Shown: one piece after another, positions 14,989-19,344 of the stretch
Layout of the letters: the number at the start of each line of letters is the position of its first letter
How positions within the stretch are numbered: position 1 is the stretch's first letter
Source: Flavobacteriaceae bacterium
Lineage (GTDB): Bacteria; Bacteroidota; Bacteroidia; Flavobacteriales; Flavobacteriaceae
Direction: 5' to 3'
Assembly (NCBI GenBank): GCA_023700885.1
Contig: JAMPYA010000021.1
Span: forward strand, 1 to 19,344
DNA length: 19,344 bases
Position numbers and translations under genes: made by a program
The notes under the pieces: model-generated
The model's input: only the letters and a program-made list of their open reading frames with translations
The model's database searches: none
Told to the model about the DNA's origin: nothing

Positions 14989-16068
14989 TCAAATTAAGCT
15001 GTCTTTACGTTGTTTCTTAGTTTGTTTTTTGGTGTGGATGTTCCTTTTTTCTTCTACTTTTTTAACAGGTTGAACTTGTTGTGATGGGAGCTGTTTAGTT
15101 GGTTGCTCAACTCGTTGCTCTTGCATTTCTTCTCCTGTTTTTTTGGTTGGATTTGTTTGTTGTGATGGTCGCTTTATTGGCTCCTCAGCACGCTGTTGCT
15201 GAGGTTGCTTTTTAACCTGCTGATTTCCTCTTTGCTTTTGGGGTTCGGTATTTCTTTTTTGTTCTACCGATTTTACATCTCTTAAATTAGTTACCTTTGA
15301 TGGAGCAAATTTTTGATTGGATTCTCTATTTTTTTGTATCTGTGGTCTAAATATATGAAGTTGATCATTTTTCATATTCTGACCAGGATTACTGCTTTCT
15401 TTAATAGTGATTGGGGTAATTCTTTTACCAGAATATTTTTCAACTTCCATTTTATCAGGGCCCGTATTATAGGTTACATTACTAGTTTTATTGATCCAAG
15501 TATTATTAATAACAGTTGAATTGTTAATGATTCTAACATTGTTTGAAGAATTGATATAATAGTTATGAATGTCAGTTCTTCCAAAATCTCTACTTCTTAC
15601 AAAAGTCCATTGATTGTATGGCACATTATAATGATTACTGTACGCTATGCTAATACTGATTCTAGGTCCAATAGGTGTCCATCCGTAATAACCATTAGAG
15701 CTTCTCCATATAACCCATCCAGGGCCCCATTCATTATCAGGAACCCACATATATCCGTATATTGGATCGAACAACCAACGACCATAGTGAAAAGGTGCCC
15801 ATCCCCATGAATAATTAGAAACCCATGTCCACCCATCGTAAGTATAAGTCCAATAACCATTTGTACTATAAGGAGTAAATCCGTGAGCTACATCTGGTAT
15901 CCAAACATATCCATAATCATGGTAGTCTACCCAAGTTCCATAGGGACTTAATTCATCATAAAAAATTTGAAAACTGACACTGATCTGTGCAGTTGCTTTT
16001 TGAGGCGTAATCCATATACTTGAAAGAAGTATAATAGACAACATAAAAATTTTGATTTGTGCTTTCAT
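14989..16068 (-). CDS. Exported DUF6600-type protein with Trp/Tyr/Gly-rich repeats and Q/K-rich tail (359 aa)
   Basis: A signal peptide (MKAQIKIFMLSIILLSSIW, cleavage likely near KATAQ around residue 28) is followed at about 36-140 by a tryptophan-, tyrosine- and glycine-rich block. Its motifs are LSPYGTWVDYHDYGYVWIPD, NGYWTYTYDGWTWVSN, YSWGWAPFHYGRW, YGYMWVPDNEWGPGWVIW and YGWTPIGP, which is the DUF6600 pattern. A polar N/T/I-rich segment follows, and from about residue 235 a low-complexity basic tail rich in Q, K, P and E (KKQPQQQR, EEMQEQRVEQ). The protein should be periplasmic or surface-associated; its molecular role is unknown. It is led by composite promoter 5 and followed by the two-helix membrane protein gene. 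Confidence 0.82.
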   Translation of the reverse strand: MKAQIKIFMLSIILLSSIWITPQKATAQISVSFQIFYDELSPYGTWVDYHDYGYVWIPDVAHGFTPYSTNGYWTYTYDGWTWVSNYSWGWAPFHYGRWLFDPIYGYMWVPDNEWGPGWVIWRSSNGYYGWTPIGPRISISIAYSNHYNVPYNQWTFVRSRDFGRTDIHNYYINSSNNVRIINNSTVINNTWINKTSNVTYNTGPDKMEVEKYSGKRITPITIKESSNPGQNMKNDQLHIFRPQIQKNRESNQKFAPSKVTNLRDVKSVEQKRNTEPQKQRGNQQVKKQPQQQRAEEPIKRPSQQTNPTKKTGEEMQEQRVEQPTKQLPSQQVQPVKKVEEKRNIHTKKQTKKQRKDSLI

Positions 16069-16125
16069 AATAGTATTTTTTAGATATCTCTTAATTGTAA
16101 ATTTTCACTCAATTAGTGAGATGTA

Positions 16126-16189
16126 CTAAGTTAAATCCATTAAGCAAGAAAAGCATTACACAATTTTAGCAATAAGTTACATCATTCAC
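16126..16189 (-). promoter_or_regulatory. Composite promoter copy 5 (DUF6600 unit)
   Basis: Minus-strand order: GTGAAT at 16189-16184, G, ATGTAAC, then AAATT and TGTAAT at 16160-16155, 21 nt, and TAACTTAG at 16133-16126. The start codon is 57 nt downstream. As in copy 2, the -7 box ends in TTAG. Confidence 0.85.
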
Positions 16190-16470
16190 ACATTGCTGTT
16201 GAATAGTTAAAAGCGATAAGTTAAAAGTGGGTTAAAAGGTTAAGGGTTTAATTGTTTAATCGGTTAATCGTCGAATTGAGAAATTAGGTCAGAACTCAAC
16301 AACTTTACGACTTTACAAAAAGCAACAAAAAACGGTCAACACTAATCAAGGAAGTGCAGATTGCATGTCCTAAAGCAGTATTTTAAGGCATCGTGTTACT
16401 AAAAAAACTCCGATTTTTTCGGAGTTTTAAGTAGGTAAAAAAACATTAACATGTTACTTCAAAACAATTG
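16190..16470. other. Intergenic region with AT-rich degenerate repeats and a terminator
   Basis: No gene was found. The stretch 16205-16275 is made of short degenerate repeats of the GTTAAAAG / GTTTAATCGGTTAATCG type, like low-complexity spacers in other Bacteroidota. The rest, up to the terminator at 16401-16428, shows nothing I can name. Confidence 0.5.
16401..16428 (-). terminator. Rho-independent terminator of the 206-aa barrel gene
   Basis: AAAACTCCGA (16404-16413) pairs perfectly with TCGGAGTTTT (16419-16428) around a five-T loop. On the minus strand the stem runs directly into a T-tract of seven (+ strand A-run 16401-16407). It lies 42 nt past the stop of the minus-strand barrel gene and separates it from composite promoter 5. 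Confidence 0.85.
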
Positions 16471-17091
16471 TTATTTTTTGGCTGTTAATCGGTATGATAA
16501 ACCAAAAATGATTTGTTCTGGTCTCGAATCTAATCGATAAATAACATTTGAGCCAACACCAGTAAATTCTACTTCGTTTTGGGTAAATCCTCTTTCATAT
16601 CTAACATCCAATCCTAATCTACCAAGCTCTAATGAAGCACCAAAATTTAAACCGATTGTAAAATCATTTTCAACATTTTCATATTGTAAACCTTGAAGAT
16701 CGTTATCTAAAACATATTGAAATGTAGGACCAGCATAAACACTTAAAGGACCAATCACCTTAATACCCACTAAAACAGGTAAATCTAATTTAGACATTTT
16801 ATAATCTACGGATTCTAAATTTAGGATGTATTTACTAGTGGTTTTTGTATAAACCAATTCTGGTCTTAAATAAATTGGACCTAGTCCAATTTTACCGTAA
16901 ATACCAAAATTATATCCAGATTTTCCGCTTCCTTTATTATCAATAATAGTTCCTGTTTCATTGACAAACTCTTTTAATTCGCCTGTGGTATTATAACTTA
17001 ATCCAGCTTTTACACCAAAACTGCTTTGCGCATTCGCATAAAATATCATTGCAATAAAAGCAATAGATAATATTAAAATTCTTTTGTTCAT
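16471..17091 (-). CDS. PorT-like outer-membrane beta-barrel protein (206 aa)
   Basis: The signal peptide MNKRILILSIAFIAMIFYANAQ should be cleaved after ANA (residue 21). The mature part has alternating hydrophobic strands starting SSFGVKAGLSYNTTG, then NFGIYGKIGLGPIYLRPELVYT, LDLPVLVGIKVIGPLSVYAGPTFQYVL and IGLNFGASLELGRLGLDVRYERGF. It ends in a typical aromatic-containing last strand, QIIFGLSYRLTAKK. This matches the outer-membrane protein beta-barrel domain (OMP_b-brl_2, PorT family) in length and in the LPVL...GP...YAGP pattern. No enzymatic residues are evident. It is a single gene between composite promoter 6 and a strong terminator. Confidence 0.88.
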   Translation of the reverse strand: MNKRILILSIAFIAMIFYANAQSSFGVKAGLSYNTTGELKEFVNETGTIIDNKGSGKSGYNFGIYGKIGLGPIYLRPELVYTKTTSKYILNLESVDYKMSKLDLPVLVGIKVIGPLSVYAGPTFQYVLDNDLQGLQYENVENDFTIGLNFGASLELGRLGLDVRYERGFTQNEVEFTGVGSNVIYRLDSRPEQIIFGLSYRLTAKK

Positions 17092-17159
17092 AAGATTTTA
17101 AATTTAGGGTTTATAATTACTTATATGGATGACTTTGTTGTCATCTCTTATTAATTATA

Positions 17160-17223
17160 CAAAGATGAGCTACATCTTTTAAAAAAGAGTTGTATAATTC
17201 TAGTTGAAATTTGCATAATTCAC
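17160..17223 (-). promoter_or_regulatory. Composite promoter copy 6 (206-aa barrel)
   Basis: Minus-strand order: GTGAAT at 17223-17218, T, ATGCAAA, then AATTA and TACAAC at 17194-17189, 21 nt, and CATCTTTG at 17167-17160. It is the most degenerate copy in both TGTAAC elements, yet every spacing is unchanged and the -7 box is identical to copy 1. The start codon is 68 nt downstream. Confidence 0.7.
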
Positions 17224-17356
17224 ATATTAAATTCGTTTTTCAGTCATTCTAGTTGCAATTATTAAAATTTACGCTTCAACTGCATTTCAACCACTCATGA
17301 ATTTGTATGTAAGAAATTTATACCTTAAAATAGAAAAATCTTGTTTATATAATTGC

Positions 17357-17409
17357 ATAAAACATTGGAAAATGCGAGTGTTTATTTCCACATAAAACCA
17401 ATGTTTTAT
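17357..17409 (-). terminator. 12-bp inverted repeat downstream of the 166-aa barrel gene
   Basis: ATAAAACATTGG (17357-17368) and CCAATGTTTTAT (17398-17409) are perfect inverted repeats with a 29-nt loop, starting 16 nt past the stop of the 166-aa gene. There is no clean T-tract beyond the stem on the minus strand. It is plausibly a terminator or 3'-end stabiliser. Confidence 0.4.
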
Positions 17410-17425
17410 TCAACTATTAGGGGGA

Positions 17426-17926
17426 TTATAATTTAAAAGTAAGTCCAAGTTTTCCACCTGAAAAGGCATTTCCACTGCCAAATTCAAAGTTTAAACCAAT
17501 TTTATTAGAAATGAAATATCTACCTCCAATTTGGACTCCAATTCCTAGACCAGAATTTTTATCTCCGGTATAATCATCTGGAGATGACCAAGAATAAAAT
17601 CCTAAATTTGGACCTGCATAAAAATCCCATTCATTAGGAATGTTTAAAACTGTATTAAAATGATAGTTAAGATTTGCAGAAATACCTATAATATTATGTT
17701 TATAATCATTATTATTCCAATTCTCATTATAAGAACGAAAAGAAAATTCGCCTCCAATAGTAAGATCTCTACTAATACCGTGGTCTAATCCGATATAGAT
17801 AGGAACACCCCATTCTGACAATCCAACACCTACATTCAGTTGATTTTTTCCAACTGATAAGGGACTTTGACTAAACGAAACTACAGATATTAAAGTAACT
17901 GCTACTACTAAAATTAATTTTTTCAT
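17426..17926 (-). CDS. Small outer-membrane beta-barrel protein (166 aa)
   Basis: The signal peptide MKKLILVVAVTLISVVSFSQ is likely cleaved after residue 19 or 20. The mature protein alternates polar and hydrophobic residues in the way of a small barrel: NQLNVGVGLSEWGVPIYIGLDHG, LTIGGEFSFRSY, IIGISANLNYHFN, WDFYAGPNLGFYSW, LGIGVQIGGRYFI, IGLNFEFGSG. The last strand, GGKLGLTFKL, ends at the carboxyl terminus as in many outer-membrane barrels. About eight strands would fit. I cannot name a narrower family. It is transcribed alone from composite promoter 7, after an unusually long leader of 163 nt, and is divergent from the MlaE gene. Confidence 0.83.
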   Translation of the reverse strand: MKKLILVVAVTLISVVSFSQSPLSVGKNQLNVGVGLSEWGVPIYIGLDHGISRDLTIGGEFSFRSYNENWNNNDYKHNIIGISANLNYHFNTVLNIPNEWDFYAGPNLGFYSWSSPDDYTGDKNSGLGIGVQIGGRYFISNKIGLNFEFGSGNAFSGGKLGLTFKL

Positions 17927-17967
17927 GTTTTTGAGTTTTTAAATTTTTATTTGGTATTTTTTTTACA

Positions 17968-18001
17968 CTTACTTAAATGATGTTCGTTTTAAACAAGTAA
18001 G
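17968..18001 (-). other. Possible hairpin in the long leader of the 166-aa barrel gene
   Basis: CTTACTT (17968-17974) and AAGTAAG (17995-18001) are a 7-bp inverted repeat with a 20-nt loop, inside the 163-nt leader between the -7 box and the start codon. On the transcript it is followed by an A-tract, not a T-tract, so it is not a terminator. It may be a leader structure or chance. Confidence 0.25.
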
Positions 18002-18089
18002 CAAGCCATTTTTATGGTGGGTTCTAGTTTCCACTATTTATTATAAAAATCATAGTATTATTTTTTTATCAATAAATATAACTACAAGG

Positions 18090-18153
18090 CAAATATGAAG
18101 TGTTTAAAGAAAAAATATATTACATAATTTCTGCAATTACTTACATGATTCAC
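18090..18153 (-). promoter_or_regulatory. Composite promoter copy 7 (166-aa barrel)
   Basis: Minus-strand order: GTGAAT at 18153-18148, C, ATGTAAG, then AATTA and TGTAAT at 18124-18119, 21 nt, and CATATTTG at 18097-18090. The start codon is 163 nt downstream. It is back to back with copy 8, with 145 nt between their outer ends, so this spacer holds two divergent members of the regulon. Confidence 0.82.
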
Positions 18154-18298
18154 ACATTAACATAAACGCACTTCTTTTTGATATAGTATTCAGAAATTTA
18201 GAATTTTTTAGGATTCTATAATTACACAAAAATCATTCTAACTAGAAAAGACTTCTGTATTTTAAACATACCCTGATATGAATCCTTTTCTTTTATGT

Positions 18299-18362
18299 GT
18301 GAATCATGTAACTTATTTAAAAAGTTTTGTAACAGCCTCACCAAAAAAGACCTTTAATTTTG
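18299..18362 (+). promoter_or_regulatory. Composite promoter copy 8 (MlaE-type permease)
   Basis: This is the only copy on the plus strand. GTGAAT 18299-18304, C, ATGTAAC, then AAGTT and TGTAAC 18328-18333, 21 nt, TAATTTTG 18355-18362. The -7 box is an exact TAnnTTTG match. The ATG at 18480 is 117 nt downstream, and no other gene lies between. Its orientation follows its gene, not the majority strand, which supports a real promoter function. Confidence 0.85.
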
Positions 18363-18479
18363 TTAAAAGTTTCGGAATAGAAATTTTAAATCATTTTAGG
18401 ATAAGTACCTATAGTTCTTTTCTAAATTCCGATTTTATAAAATCATTTTTAACAACCCTAACCAAAGTAACTTTTGAAA

Positions 18480-19328
18480 ATGGTAAAATTTAATTCAATA
18501 ATTAAAGTAATTCCTAACCTTCAGGGTGCCACTAAGCAAATTGTTAAGCTCAGTGAAAAAACAATAGCAAAAACAGAAATAACCAATAATTTTTTAACAA
18601 CTTTTGCCGATGTTGTATTATTTATAGGACGTGTTTTAAAAGAAACTTTTTCGCGCGATTTTGAATTTAAAGAATTTTTACATCAATGTTATCAAATTGG
18701 ATACAAAAGCTTGCCGCTCATTTCAGTAACCGGAATCATTATGGGTTTGGTACTAACCATTCAGTCGCGCCCAGTGTTAGTTGATTTCGGAGCTGTAACA
18801 ATGCTTCCTGGAATGGTAGCAGTATCGCTTATCCGAGAAATGGGCCCGATGATAACAGCCTTGATATGCGCAGGTAAAATTGGTTCGGGAATTGGAGCAG
18901 AATTGGGCTCTATGAAAGTAACCGAACAAATTGATGCTATGGAAGTTTCCTCTACCAATCCTATACGGTTTTTGGTGGTAACAAGAGTGCTGGCAGCAAC
19001 GCTCATGATTCCACTTTTAATCTTATATGCTGATGCTCTTGGCATTTTAGGAAGCTGGGCAGGCGCCAATATTAAAGGTGATGTAACTTTTATATTATTT
19101 TTCTCACAAGCATTCAGTGTTGTTGATTTTATGGATTTCTTTCCGGCAGTCATCAAATCATTTTTTTTCGGAGCAGTTATCGGATCGGTAGGATGTTACA
19201 AAGGTTATAATGCTGGTAGAGGTACTGAAAGTGTTGGTATTGCTGCCAATTCTGCAGTGGTTTTAGCATCGCTTTTGGTAATTATTGTTGATGTAATTGC
19301 TGTACAAATTACAGATATGTTAATTTAA
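18480..19328 (+). CDS. MlaE-type ABC transporter permease (outer-membrane lipid asymmetry)
   Basis: MlaE permeases work with an MlaF ATPase and an MlaD-type MCE protein to move phospholipids between the inner and outer membranes. The 282-residue protein has an N-terminal amphipathic region (about 1-75), then the conserved membrane core: GIIMGLVLTIQSRPVLVDFG, the motif REMGPMITALICAGKIGSGIGAELG with its EMGP and G-x-G-AELG elements, and the coupling segment MKVTEQIDAMEVSSTNPIRFLV. Four to five further helices end at VDVIAVQITDML. The length fits the family. I choose the ATG at 18480; a TTG two codons upstream is also in frame. The next gene starts 9 nt after the stop, as expected for the mlaE-mlaF order. 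It is driven by composite promoter 8, tying lipid transport to the envelope-stress set. Confidence 0.93.
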   Translation: MVKFNSIIKVIPNLQGATKQIVKLSEKTIAKTEITNNFLTTFADVVLFIGRVLKETFSRDFEFKEFLHQCYQIGYKSLPLISVTGIIMGLVLTIQSRPVLVDFGAVTMLPGMVAVSLIREMGPMITALICAGKIGSGIGAELGSMKVTEQIDAMEVSSTNPIRFLVVTRVLAATLMIPLLILYADALGILGSWAGANIKGDVTFILFFSQAFSVVDFMDFFPAVIKSFFFGAVIGSVGCYKGYNAGRGTESVGIAANSAVVLASLLVIIVDVIAVQITDMLI

Positions 19329-19337
19329 GGTAAACCA

Positions 19338-19344
19338 TGAAAAA
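19338..19344 (+). CDS. Start of the next gene, probably the MlaF-type ATPase (cut by window edge)
   Basis: An ATG at 19338-19340 lies 9 nt past the MlaE stop, preceded by AAGG at 19328-19331, and is followed by AAAA to the end. Only two codons are visible. The assignment to the ATP-binding partner of MlaE rests wholly on the usual gene order. Confidence 0.4.

Noticed and set aside
15313..15860. Open frames overlapping the DUF6600 gene on both strands
   Set aside because: They are out-of-frame shadows of a W/Y/G-rich coding region whose own frame has a signal peptide and matches a known pattern.
18278..18493. Plus-strand open frame of 71 codons before the MlaE gene
   Set aside because: It overlaps composite promoter 8 (18299-18362), including the operator, and the MlaE start; its product has no recognisable features.

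Overview
The window is AT-rich and looks like a chromosomal segment of a Bacteroidota bacterium, probably Flavobacteriia-like. The support is: low G+C, Bacteroidota-type -7 promoter elements (TAnnTTTG), few Shine-Dalgarno sequences, and families common in that phylum (OmpA-like proteins with long N-terminal regions, PorT-like barrels, DUF6600, DUF3494 with Ig-like repeats, a receiver-only response regulator). No rRNA, tRNA, CRISPR array, insertion sequence or prophage was recognised.

Layout. Positions 1-455 (-) hold the N-terminal part of a class I/II aminotransferase, divergent from uvrA (576-3356, +). A 570-bp spacer without a recognisable gene follows. From 3927 to 17926 every gene is on the minus strand and nearly all belong to envelope or general-stress families: a DUF3494 (ice-binding-like) lipoprotein with three Ig-like repeats followed by an OmpA-domain protein; a small membrane protein; AI-2E-family permease, small hypothetical and holin-like protein; a YtxH protein; a receiver-only response regulator; a cytoplasmic histidine kinase with fourteen 21-residue coiled-coil repeats; then YtxH, DUF5670 (lmo0937-like), a coiled-coil lipoprotein and CsbD; a two-helix membrane protein and a DUF6600 protein; and two small outer-membrane beta-barrels. 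The window ends with a divergent MlaE-type lipid-transport permease (+) and the first codons of the next gene.

Main observation. Eight transcription units carry the same 64-bp composite promoter with fixed internal spacing. In the direction of transcription it reads GTGAAT, one base, ATGTAAC, 15 bases, TGTAAY, exactly 21 bases, then a -7 box YAnnTTTG or YAnnTTAG. The copies are at 7720-7783, 8285-8348, 10853-10916, 14638-14701, 16126-16189, 17160-17223 and 18090-18153 (all -) and 18299-18362 (+). They precede DUF3494-OmpA, the 104-aa membrane protein, YtxH, CsbD and followers, DUF6600 and follower, both barrels, and MlaE. I did not find it before uvrA, the aminotransferase, the holin/AI-2E group, the kinase or the response regulator. 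This looks like the operator-promoter of one local envelope-stress regulon under a single activator. No DNA-binding protein is encoded in the window, so the activator must lie elsewhere.

How the parts may work together (inference): the shared activator would switch on surface proteins (DUF3494 lipoprotein, OmpA anchor, DUF6600, barrels), inner-membrane or cytoplasmic stress proteins (YtxH, CsbD, DUF5670, coiled-coil lipoprotein) and outer-membrane lipid transport (MlaE). The repeat-bearing kinase and the receiver-only regulator sit inside the cluster and could sense or relay the stress.
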